From contig NZ_LQOT01000069.1 of the NCBI RefSeq assembly GCF_002101585.1, positions 1 through 64,000 of the forward strand: DNA of 64,000 nt. The letters run 5' to 3'. Position 1 is the first letter of the stretch. Every line of letters begins with the position of its first letter. The position numbers and the translations under genes were made by a program. Below are positions 43,004 to 50,686 of the stretch, piece by piece. The notes beneath the pieces were generated by a model that saw nothing but the letters and a program-made list of their open reading frames with translations, did no database searches and was not told where the DNA came from. This DNA is from Mycolicibacter engbaekii. Lineage in GTDB: Bacteria > Actinomycetota > Actinomycetes > Mycobacteriales > Mycobacteriaceae.

Positions 43004-44692
43004 CTAGCCAGACCGTCGGGGGCCGGGTCGCGGCGCGGCGAGTTCGGCCAGTGCCGCCGAGAACAACTCGTCCATCTGCGGGCTCAACTCGGCCAGCGTC
43101 ATGGCGCCGGCATGGCCGGCGGTGCCGAAGGCCGGCCGATGGGTCGGTCCGCTGGCGCCGATGGTGAGACACAGGCAGGCGAGACCGTCACAGCGGAGTT
43201 CCTCGATGGCCTTGCTGACGTCGGCCTCGGCGTAACGGCCTTCGTAACCGACGTCGTAGGGGTAACCGTCGGACAGCACGAGCAACAGCCGATTCGGGGT
43301 GCCCGCCCGGGTCTTGAGAATCTCCCCGGCGCCGCGGATCCCAGCGCCGAGCCGGGTGTAGCCCGACGGTTGCAGCTGGTCGAGCCGGGCGCGCCCGATG
43401 GCGCCGAAACGCTGTTCGAAGGTCTTGATGGCCGGCAGCTCAACACAGTGCCGGCCCTGTGACCGGAACCCGTAGACGGCCACCCGGTCGCCGAGCTCCT
43501 CGAGCGTGACGGCCAGCGTGGCGGCCGCCCGTCGCTGATGGTCGTGCACCGCCAGGCCGGCCGGATCGGTGTCGGTCGAGGACCCGGACGCATCCAGCAG
43601 GATCAGGACACCGAGATTGCGGGCCAGCTTGCGGCGTTCGGTGTAGACGTGTTCCGGGGGCGAATGCCCGGAGCGCAGGTCGACGAACACATCGATGAGC
43701 GCCTCGAGGTCCAGCTCGTCCCCGTCGGGTCGGCCGCGTAAGGCTTTGGGGCCCAATCCGACCCGCGACAGTCGTCGGCGAAGCACGTCGTCGTGGAGCA
43801 CCCCGGCGGCGGAGCCGGCTGCGGCGGCGGTGAGCGGGAAGTCGACGACGCGGCACCAGTCGGGCCGGTAGCTGTTGGCGAAGACGTCCCACTCGGGATA
43901 CCAGGCTCCGCCGATACCCGCGGTGGCGGCCGGTTTCGCGTCGGTGAAGCGGATCCGGCTGGGCAGCGGGCGGGCGTTCGGCCCGGCCGGCCGCCCGCGG
44001 CGCAGTGCGCGGGACGGCAGCTCACCGCCGGAGCTGCTGTCGCCGGACCGCGAGCCGCCGAGCAGGTTTCGCAGCAAGTCCGAGAGGGCTGGGAAGTGGA
44101 AGACCGGGTTGTCGAACAGCTTGAGGATTCTGCTCGCGCCGGCGTGCACCTCGTCATCGTCATCGTCGGCCGGTGCCTGCGTGACGTTGACCTCGAAACG
44201 CAGGTCCGCATCGGTGGCCTTCCCACCGGCGGCACCGGCCGACCGCAGCAGCCGGGCGGGTCTGATGACGCCGAACCACTCCGGTGGGTCGGCGACGGTC
44301 AGCCGGCCCCGGGCCAGCCGCAGCGATTCGTCGGCCGTGGTGGTACGCGGCGGCGACCCCGGGCGCAGCGTCGCCGCCAGCGGCAGCCGGGCGGCGACCT
44401 CGCTGAGCGCCCGGTCGCCCTCGAGCGCCAGGTAGCGCCGGGTCACCGAGGGGCGTGCCCGTAGCGCCTTGACCAGCCGAGGTTCCAGGCTCCCGGCGCC
44501 CAGCAGCGCGCCCTGGACCAGGACCTCGCGACGCTGGGTGGCCGCCGAAGCGCCGGCCGACACGAAGATGGCGTGCCCGTTGGTGTGTGCGGCCTCGCCC
44601 GCGGACGCCTGCGACACCTCGACCGACCGGCCCGCGAGGTAGCCGGCGAGGAACCTGAACCGGTCGGGTGTGGCCGGATCCGGCGCGGTCAC
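43004..44692 (-). CDS. VWA/MIDAS protein, CbbO/NorD-like
   Basis: The 562-residue protein has a C-terminal von Willebrand A domain with the MIDAS start LLDASGSS (~367) and later TRLGAGIRGAGE and LVLSDGYPYD, typical of NorD/CbbO proteins that work with a MoxR ATPase. The N-terminal ~330 residues are helical and acidic in the middle (DDDDDE). Such pairs remodel or load metal into enzymes (NO reductase, rubisco). Here the target may be one of the Rieske enzymes or the AveC-like protein. It overlaps the ATPase gene by 4 bp. Confidence 0.85.
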   Translation of the reverse strand: MTAPDPATPDRFRFLAGYLAGRSVEVSQASAGEAAHTNGHAIFVSAGASAATQRREVLVQGALLGAGSLEPRLVKALRARPSVTRRYLALEGDRALSEVAARLPLAATLRPGSPPRTTTADESLRLARGRLTVADPPEWFGVIRPARLLRSAGAAGGKATDADLRFEVNVTQAPADDDDDEVHAGASRILKLFDNPVFHFPALSDLLRNLLGGSRSGDSSSGGELPSRALRRGRPAGPNARPLPSRIRFTDAKPAATAGIGGAWYPEWDVFANSYRPDWCRVVDFPLTAAAAGSAAGVLHDDVLRRRLSRVGLGPKALRGRPDGDELDLEALIDVFVDLRSGHSPPEHVYTERRKLARNLGVLILLDASGSSTDTDPAGLAVHDHQRRAAATLAVTLEELGDRVAVYGFRSQGRHCVELPAIKTFEQRFGAIGRARLDQLQPSGYTRLGAGIRGAGEILKTRAGTPNRLLLVLSDGYPYDVGYEGRYAEADVSKAIEELRCDGLACLCLTIGASGPTHRPAFGTAGHAGAMTLAELSPQMDELFSAALAELAAPRPGPRRSG

Positions 44693-45507
44693 ATCGGGGG
44701 AAGCACGGCGTCGGCGAGTTCACCGAGTGCACGGATGACATCGGCGTCGTCGGAGAGGACTGAGACGATGGCGGCCCGGACAGCGCTGCGCAGGCCGAGG
44801 CCTTCGGCGACCAGGCCGCCGGCCAGGATCAGCATCCGGGTGGAGGCGCCCTCGCGCAGCGGTGAGCCGTCCAGGTTGCGGATCGCGTTGCCCAGTGCCA
44901 CCAGTGACTGCGCCGTCTGCGGATCGACGCCGGTTTCGTGCGCGACGATGTCGATCTCGGTCTGCGCGGGAGGGAAGCCGAGCTCGATGGCGACGAACCG
45001 TTGACGGGTCGACTCCTTGAGGTTCTTCAGCACGCTCTGATACCCGGGGTTGTAGGAGATCACCAGCTGAAACCCCGGTGCCGCCGGCACGGTCGTGCCG
45101 AGCCGGTCGACCGGCAGCGCGCGGCGGTGGTCGGCGAGCGGATGGATGACCACCGTGGTGTCCTGGCGCGCCTCGACCACCTCGTCCAGATAGAAGATGG
45201 CGCCTTCGCGCACCGCCCGGGTCAACGGCCCGTCCACCCAGACCGTCTCCGAACCCTGGAGCAGGAACCGGCCCACCAGGTCCGCCGACGTCATGTCCTC
45301 GTGTCCGGCGACGGTGATCAGATCGCGACCCGACTGCTCGGCCATGGCCTCTACGAACCGCGTCTTCCCGCATCCCGTGGGGCCCTTCAACAGCACCGGC
45401 AGCCCCCGGCGCGCCGCCGCCCGGAAGACTTCGATCTCATCGCCGATCGCACGGTAAAAGGGCGCCCCGGAACGACTTTCGGCCGCTGCGTGGCTGTGCT
45501 GGAGCAC
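44689..45507 (-). CDS. MoxR-type AAA+ ATPase, CbbQ/NorQ-like
   Basis: The 272-residue ATPase has Walker A in LLKGPTGCGKTRF (~45), Walker B in AIFYLDEVVEA (~108), sensor-type ISYNPGYQ and arginine finger region KESTRQRFVAIEL. It is the motor partner of the VWA protein next to it. GTG 45507 lies 5 bp after the AveC-like stop and gives the expected family N-terminus (FYRAIGDEIEVFRAAARRGLPVLLKGPTG). Confidence 0.88.
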   Translation of the reverse strand: MLQHSHAAAESRSGAPFYRAIGDEIEVFRAAARRGLPVLLKGPTGCGKTRFVEAMAEQSGRDLITVAGHEDMTSADLVGRFLLQGSETVWVDGPLTRAVREGAIFYLDEVVEARQDTTVVIHPLADHRRALPVDRLGTTVPAAPGFQLVISYNPGYQSVLKNLKESTRQRFVAIELGFPPAQTEIDIVAHETGVDPQTAQSLVALGNAIRNLDGSPLREGASTRMLILAGGLVAEGLGLRSAVRAAIVSVLSDDADVIRALGELADAVLPPM

Positions 45508-45512
45508 CTTGG

Positions 45513-46667
45513 TCAGTTCCCCCGCTCGAACGGCACGATCGGGGGCACCGAAACGCCTTCGGGCAGCACCAGTTGACCGTCGACATTGATGTAGCCGGAC
45601 CGGTTGGAGGGCATCGGCAGGGCCGGATGCGGACACGGCTTGTCGGTGCCGTCCCCGCAGATGCCACCGGTGAAGTAGGAGCGCTTCTGGTGGTCTTGCG
45701 GCCACGGGTCGGCGTGCAGGGCGATCCACTGCGCCGGGCCCATGTAGAAGGCGAAGAAGCACGCGCTGACCCCGGCGAAGATCGCCAGGAACCGGGTGAA
45801 CTGCTGTCGCGCGAATCCGCCCCGGATGCCGTCCAATCCGCGTTCGACGACGGTGCGGCCGCGGTCGTCGGTGAAGTAACGCAGGCAGCACAGCGCCGCC
45901 TGCACGGCTCCCCACATGAGTCCCTCGTAGACGGGCCATTGGTAGTAGGTGTCGGCATTGATCGACACCGAACGCATGGCGCCGGGGTAGGTGTACATGC
46001 CGATCGGCAGCAGGACGAGGCCCTCCATCACGAAGTCGAAGACGAAGGCGATCGCATACGTCACGGCGATCAGGCGAAGGTTGCTGATGGAAGGCCAGCG
46101 CGCCTTGATCTTTCGCATCACGGCACAGCCGACGATGGTGATCAGCAGTACCCCGTAGGCGTAGCCCGGGAGGTTCGTCAACAGCGGTTCGGCGACCTGG
46201 CGGCCGGGCTCCTCCGGTGAGGACCATCCCGGTATGTGCGATGTCCAGGATCCCCGGTTGAACAGCCAGGTGTTGTAGGTGCACCAGGTGTTGAAGTAGT
46301 TGAGCAGCGGGTCCTGAAAGAACATCAGGCCGATCGACAGGAAGAGCATGCCGTCCAGCGTGATTCGCCGTTCGCGGCGCCAGGGGCGGATGAAGAACCA
46401 CCAGATGGCGAACGGCAGGCCGACCCACAGCACGACGGCGTTGGCCATCAGTGGCACCTTCATGTACATCGGCGGATCGTTCGGCCCGACCGGGACGCGT
46501 TCGAAGTACGGGCCGGTGATCCAGCGCGCCCACACATACAGCTGCAGCGCCAGCAGTGCCCCGCCGGCGGCGGCCCAGATCCGGATGGCCCCGCCGCTCT
46601 GAGGTCCGGCGGCTTCCGGCCGCGCGGCCACTGACACGTTCTGCTGGCTCGGCAAGCCGCTACCCAT
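45513..46667 (-). CDS. AveC-like (spirocyclase family) integral membrane protein
   Basis: The 384-residue protein has about seven hydrophobic helices, with the conserved block FFQDPLLNYFNTWCTYNTWLFNRGSWTSHIPGW (~115-147) and a C-terminal CGDGTDKPCPHPALPMPSN loop. The name comes from AveC of avermectin synthesis, which forms a spiroketal. Many actinobacterial relatives have no known reaction. First gene of the operon that continues with the MoxR and VWA genes, so it may be their substrate or anchor. Confidence 0.8.
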   Translation of the reverse strand: MGSGLPSQQNVSVAARPEAAGPQSGGAIRIWAAAGGALLALQLYVWARWITGPYFERVPVGPNDPPMYMKVPLMANAVVLWVGLPFAIWWFFIRPWRRERRITLDGMLFLSIGLMFFQDPLLNYFNTWCTYNTWLFNRGSWTSHIPGWSSPEEPGRQVAEPLLTNLPGYAYGVLLITIVGCAVMRKIKARWPSISNLRLIAVTYAIAFVFDFVMEGLVLLPIGMYTYPGAMRSVSINADTYYQWPVYEGLMWGAVQAALCCLRYFTDDRGRTVVERGLDGIRGGFARQQFTRFLAIFAGVSACFFAFYMGPAQWIALHADPWPQDHQKRSYFTGGICGDGTDKPCPHPALPMPSNRSGYINVDGQLVLPEGVSVPPIVPFERGN

Positions 46668-46708
46668 GTTGCGGTCCCCTTCCCGGATGACGCACTGTGT
46701 GCCGAAAT

Positions 46709-46722
46709 ATACTCATCAGTAT
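46709..46722. promoter_or_regulatory. Inverted repeat in the AveC-like/TetR divergent gap
   Basis: ATACT-CATC-AGTAT lies midway in the 101-bp AT-rich gap between the minus-strand membrane-protein operon and the TetR gene. A related half-site pair (AGTATC and GGTATC) recurs 19 bp downstream. Likely operator region for the neighbouring TetR protein. Confidence 0.4.
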
Positions 46723-46768
46723 CTGTGATGCCAATAGGTATCGCAGATCCTGTGGGACAATCGCCGTC

Positions 46769-47371
46769 GTGGTGGAGCGGTGGACGCGTGAGCGGCGACT
46801 GGAGCGAACACGCTCGTTACTGCTGGACGCCGCTGAGGAGGTGTTCGCCGAAAAAGGCTTCACCACGGCGACTCTCGATGACATCGCGCAAGCCGCCGGC
46901 TACACCAAGGGCGCTATCTACAAGCACTTCGCCGCCAAGGACGAGCTCTTTCTGGCGGTCAGCGAACGGTACTGGCAGCGCTATTTCGAAAACTTCGCCG
47001 AGGTGATGGCGAACGCCACCGAAGTGGGCGTGCGAGAACTCGACGACATCGCCGAGCGCTGGCAGCGGTTGAGCCGTGACCGCGGCGCCGAGCATGCCGC
47101 GCTGGGCTACGAGTTCACCCTGTATCTGCTGCGCAACCCCGAAGCCCGCGCCCGGGTCGCCGCCAAGCGCGCCGAGGTCGTCGAGCAGTTGGCGGCCTTC
47201 ATCGTCGAAGGCGTCGAACGCCTCGGGGGAACCCTGCGGATCCCGGCCCTGACCCTGGCGCAGGTGCTCGTCGCCACCAGTGATGCCGCGGTGCTGGCCA
47301 GTGAACTCGACGGCATCGACCTCTACCGGCCGGTGGTGGCCATGTATGTCGCGATGATCGCCCTGCCCTGA
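46769..47371 (+). CDS. TetR-family transcriptional regulator
   Basis: The 200-residue protein has a textbook TetR helix-turn-helix (LLLDAAEEVFAEKGFTTATLDDIAQAAGYTKGAIYKHFAAKDELF, ~15-60) and a helical ligand domain. GTG 46769 (or 46772) is used because upstream codons lie in the promoter gap. It sits between two promoters with palindromes (46709 and 47413), both plausible targets. Confidence 0.9.
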   Translation: MVERWTRERRLERTRSLLLDAAEEVFAEKGFTTATLDDIAQAAGYTKGAIYKHFAAKDELFLAVSERYWQRYFENFAEVMANATEVGVRELDDIAERWQRLSRDRGAEHAALGYEFTLYLLRNPEARARVAAKRAEVVEQLAAFIVEGVERLGGTLRIPALTLAQVLVATSDAAVLASELDGIDLYRPVVAMYVAMIALP

Positions 47372-47399
47372 GCGTCTGCGCGGTGATCGGGGTCGGCAC

Positions 47400-47429
47400 T
47401 TGAGATTAATGACAAGTACTTGATAATAT
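47400..47429 (+). promoter_or_regulatory. Promoter of the second Rieske operon with palindrome in the spacer
   Basis: -35 TTGAGA (47400-47405), an 18-bp spacer and -10 TAATAT (47424-47429). A perfect 10-bp palindrome CAAGTACTTG (47413-47422) fills the spacer, where a bound repressor would block polymerase. Confidence 0.6.
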
Positions 47430-47456
47430 CTGCCGGTGCCGTCCGAAGGGGATGCG

Positions 47457-48215
47457 ATGACCGCAGAGCTGCCGCAACGAGTCGCGGTGGTCACCGGCGG
47501 GGGCTCGGGCATGGGCGAGGCCACCTGCCACGAACTGGGCAGGCGCGGCTACCGCGTCGGTGTTCTCGACGTCAACGGCCAAGCGGCGCAACGCGTTGCC
47601 GGCGACCTGCGCGCCCGGGGCCTGACCGCGCTGGGCCTCGAGGCCGACGTCACGGACCGGGCCGCTGTCGACCAGGCCTTCGCATCGGTGCGCGGAGAGC
47701 TCGGGCCGGTCGCCGCGCTGGTGACCAGTGCCGGTCTCTTCGGCTACTGCGCGTTCGCCGACATCACCGCACAGGCGTGGGCCCAGATCATCGACGTCAA
47801 CCTGACCGGGACGTTCCACTGCTGCCAGGCGGCCCTGCCGGATATGGTCGCCGCCGGCTGGGGGCGCATCGTGATGATCTCGTCGTCGAGCGCCCAGCGG
47901 GGATCGCCGTTCGCCGCGCACTACGCGGCCGCCAAAGGCGGGGTCATCACGTTGACCAAGTCGTTGGCCCGCGAGTACGCCGCGAGCGGCGTCACGGTCA
48001 ACAACATCCCGCCGTCGGGTATCGAGACGCCCATGCAGCATCAGGGTCAAGCGGCCGGGTTCCTGCCGTCCAACGAGCAGATCGCCGCGAACATCCCCCT
48101 GGGCCGGCTGGGCACCGGGGCGGACATCGCCGCGGCGGTGGGATTCCTGTGCTCGGAGGAAGCCGGCTTCATCACCGGCCAGGTGTTGGGCGTCAACGGA
48201 GGAGCGGTGCTGTGA
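47457..48215 (+). CDS. Short-chain dehydrogenase/reductase
   Basis: The 252-residue classical SDR has the cofactor loop VVTGGGSGMGEA (~10), the catalytic Ser in MISSSSAQRGS (~140), and YAAAK (~156). D in VLDVNG after strand 2 favours NAD(H). ATG 47457 has GAAGGGG upstream. First gene of the operon with the second Rieske-like oxygenase, which it overlaps by 4 bp; it probably oxidises an alcohol in the same pathway. Confidence 0.9.
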   Translation: MTAELPQRVAVVTGGGSGMGEATCHELGRRGYRVGVLDVNGQAAQRVAGDLRARGLTALGLEADVTDRAAVDQAFASVRGELGPVAALVTSAGLFGYCAFADITAQAWAQIIDVNLTGTFHCCQAALPDMVAAGWGRIVMISSSSAQRGSPFAAHYAAAKGGVITLTKSLAREYAASGVTVNNIPPSGIETPMQHQGQAAGFLPSNEQIAANIPLGRLGTGADIAAAVGFLCSEEAGFITGQVLGVNGGAVL

Positions 48216-49444
48216 CAGAACAGTCTTCAGTGCGATCCGGGAGGACCCCGGCGGGCTCGTGGACCGAGTACTACCCCGAACTGGGCACCGGTCCGGTCTC
48301 GTTCGCCGACTCGACGTCGCCGCAGTTCTACGAACTCGAACGCGAGGCGGTGTTCAAACGGGCCTGGCTGAACATCGGCCGGATCGAGGAAGTCGCCGAT
48401 CCCGGCAGCTATGCCACCAAACGGATCGAGGTCGCCCGCGCCAGCATCCTTCTCATTCACACCGACCGCGGAATCGGGGCGTTCCACAACATCTGCCCAC
48501 GGTGCGCGACCACGTTGGTCTGGCACGAGTTCCCCGATCGCGAGGCCTCCGGGCAGGGCGAGGAGATCGCCTGCAAGCGCTGTCGGCACACCTATCGGTG
48601 CGACGAAGCCGACGCCCATCTGGTCGCGGTGCACTGCGACACCTGGAACGGTTTCATCTTCGTCAACCTCGACGCCACGCCACGCCAGGGCCTGCGGGAG
48701 TTCCTCGGGCCGATGATCACCGGACTCGACGACTACCCGTTCGAGAAACTGACCGAACGCTATGACTGGGTGGCGCACAACAACAGCAACTGGAAGATCT
48801 TCGCCGACGCCTTCCAGGAGTACTACCACGTTCCGGCGCTGCACTCCCAGCAGGTTCCCGCCCAAGTCCGGGTTCCCGGCGCCGGATTCACCTGCGGCCA
48901 TTTCCAGCTCGACGGTCCGCACCGCCTGGTCTCGACGGCCGGCCGGCGCCGCTGGCTGCTACCGCCGGAGTACATGTATCCGATCGAGCGGGCCACCCGC
49001 AGCGGCCTGGTGGGCCCCTGGGAAACCCCCGACCTCGGCGAGTTGCCCGCCGGATTGAACCCGGGCGGCATCCAGCCGTGGGGGATCAGCAACTTCCAGA
49101 TCTTCCCCAACACCGAGATCCTCATCTACGGGGGCTGGTACCTGCTCTACCGGTACTGGCCGACCTCGTACAACACCCACCGGTTCGAGGCGCACACTTA
49201 CTTCTATCCGGCCCAAACGGTGCGTGAACGCGTTCAGCACGAGGTGGCGGCAGTGGTGCTCAAAGAGTTTGCGCTGCAGGACGCCGGCATGCTCGGCGGC
49301 ACCCAGGCCGCCCTGGAGTACGGCGTCGTCGACGACTTCCCGCTCAACGACCAGGAGATCCTGGTTCGCCACCTGCACAAGGCAGTCGGTGACTGGGTGG
49401 ACGCCTACCGGCGCGAGGCGGCCGGCGCGGGAGCGCAGCGATGA
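48212..49444 (+). CDS. Rieske oxygenase homologue with the 2Fe-2S site replaced by two CxxC motifs
   Basis: The 410-residue protein aligns along its length with the canonical enzyme at 39680-40945, sharing WTxYYPELGTGPVS and the end region FPLNDQEILVRHLH. At the Rieske site, C-R-H-R is C95-P-R-C98 and C-K-Y-H is C121-K-R-C124. Both His ligands are lost and four Cys remain, plus C130. The second Rieske loop is also ~16 residues shorter. The catalytic iron ligands are kept (H206, H211, likely D380; bridging E203). A rubredoxin-like Fe or a Zn site is likely. GTG 48212 overlaps the SDR stop and follows GGAGGAG. Confidence 0.88.
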   Translation: MTEQSSVRSGRTPAGSWTEYYPELGTGPVSFADSTSPQFYELEREAVFKRAWLNIGRIEEVADPGSYATKRIEVARASILLIHTDRGIGAFHNICPRCATTLVWHEFPDREASGQGEEIACKRCRHTYRCDEADAHLVAVHCDTWNGFIFVNLDATPRQGLREFLGPMITGLDDYPFEKLTERYDWVAHNNSNWKIFADAFQEYYHVPALHSQQVPAQVRVPGAGFTCGHFQLDGPHRLVSTAGRRRWLLPPEYMYPIERATRSGLVGPWETPDLGELPAGLNPGGIQPWGISNFQIFPNTEILIYGGWYLLYRYWPTSYNTHRFEAHTYFYPAQTVRERVQHEVAAVVLKEFALQDAGMLGGTQAALEYGVVDDFPLNDQEILVRHLHKAVGDWVDAYRREAAGAGAQR

Positions 49445-49776
49445 GCGCCGCACGGCTTCCCAGTGCCTTCTCCGAACTGGAGCCCTTCGCCGAAACCTGG
49501 TGTTTGGCAACCGAAACCGAGCGTTACAACCAGAGGTTGGCCAGCAGCATCCTGGAGCTGCGGCAGTTCTATGACGCGTTCTTTCCGCGGCTGGAAGAGG
49601 CGATCGACTATTGCGACAAGTTCGCCCTGGACGAACTTCCCGAGGACGCTCTCAATCTGCTGCAGCTGATCTATTCCCTGGTGATGGTGGCGATGGCCGT
49701 CGAGATCATGGGGCAGCCCGCCCCCGTCGACGCCGCGGACGCCGTCATGGTCCGCACCGGCTGGCCCGTTCCCTAG
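49441..49776 (+). CDS. Small helical partner protein, copy 2
   Basis: The 111-residue paralogue of the protein at 40942-41280. It shares LEPFxxxWCL, ERYxxRLxSSxLExxQFYDA, YCDKFxLDxLPEDxLNLxxLxYSxVxVA. It also starts in the stop codon of its oxygenase (ATGA). Conserved Cys residues (WCL and YCDKF) could bind metal or form a contact site. Family not recognised. Confidence 0.8.
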   Translation: MSAARLPSAFSELEPFAETWCLATETERYNQRLASSILELRQFYDAFFPRLEEAIDYCDKFALDELPEDALNLLQLIYSLVMVAMAVEIMGQPAPVDAADAVMVRTGWPVP

Positions 49777-49816
49777 CGCTGCCAGGAACCAAACCCGTGT
49801 CAGGAAGGACAGGCCA

Positions 49817-50662
49817 ATGAGTCTGCTCACCGTCAGCAAGCTGACCGCATCGGTCGGCGCGGAGGTCCTCGGTGTGGACCCGCAGCGCCTGGCCTCCGAC
49901 GACAGTCTCGGTGCTGCCATCCTCGAGGCGTTGGAGGACAACGGTGTCCTGGTCTTTCGCAACCTGCACATCGACCCCGGCTCCCAGGTGGCGTTCTGCG
50001 AGCGCCTGGGCAGTGTCGACTACACGGCGGACGGCCACCACGAGGTTGCGGGCATCTACCCGGTCACCCTGAACCGGGCCAAGAACTCGTCGGCGAGCTA
50101 CTTGCGCGCCACGTTCGACTGGCACATCGACGGGTGCACGCCCACCGGGGATCAGTATCCGCAGAAAGCCACCGTGCTCTCGGCGGTGCAGGTCGCCGAA
50201 CGCGGCGGTGAGACCGAGTTCGCCAGCTCCTATGCCGCCTACGACCAGCTCACCGACGACGAGAAGCGCCGATTCGCGCAGCTGCGCGTGGTGCACTCGC
50301 TGGAGGCGTCCCAGCGCCGGGTGACCCCCGATCCGGCACCGGAGGAGCTGGCCCGGTGGCGCGCACGACCCACCCACGAACACCCGCTGGTATGGACTCA
50401 CCGCAACGGTCGCAGATCCCTGGTGCTGGGCGCTTCCGCCGACTACGTCGTCGGGATGGACCTCGACGAGGGGCGCGCACTGCTCGACGAACTGCTGGCG
50501 CGCGCCACGGTGGCCGACCGGGTCTATCGTCACCAGTGGTCGGTGGGCGACACCGTCATCTGGGACAACCGCGGCGTCTTGCACCGGGCTGCGCCCTATG
50601 ACCCCGATTCCCCCCGGGAGATGCTGCGCACCACGGTGCTCGGCGACGAGCCGATCCGGTGA
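49817..50662 (+). CDS. TauD/TfdA-family 2-oxoglutarate-dependent dioxygenase
   Basis: The 281-residue Fe(II)/2-oxoglutarate enzyme has iron ligands in WHIDGC (His-x-Asp, ~102) and in RGVLHRAAPYD (~257), with the 2-oxoglutarate Arg probably in REMLRTTV (~270). The family hydroxylates small acids, sulfonates or herbicide-like ethers. ATG 49817 has AGGAAGGA upstream. It continues the second Rieske operon. Confidence 0.9.
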   Translation: MSLLTVSKLTASVGAEVLGVDPQRLASDDSLGAAILEALEDNGVLVFRNLHIDPGSQVAFCERLGSVDYTADGHHEVAGIYPVTLNRAKNSSASYLRATFDWHIDGCTPTGDQYPQKATVLSAVQVAERGGETEFASSYAAYDQLTDDEKRRFAQLRVVHSLEASQRRVTPDPAPEELARWRARPTHEHPLVWTHRNGRRSLVLGASADYVVGMDLDEGRALLDELLARATVADRVYRHQWSVGDTVIWDNRGVLHRAAPYDPDSPREMLRTTVLGDEPIR

Positions 50663-50686
50663 TCCTGGCGGCCACGAGGAGATGAG

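Noticed and set aside
44689..46533. One 614-residue minus-strand protein covering the ATPase and most of the AveC-like gene
   Set aside because: The upstream part is an out-of-frame reading of the AveC-like gene. The ATPase domain starts at GTG 45507.
47420..48211. Long N-terminal extension of the second Rieske-like protein
   Set aside because: It is a shifted reading of the SDR gene. GTG 48212 overlaps the SDR stop, and the conserved start follows it.
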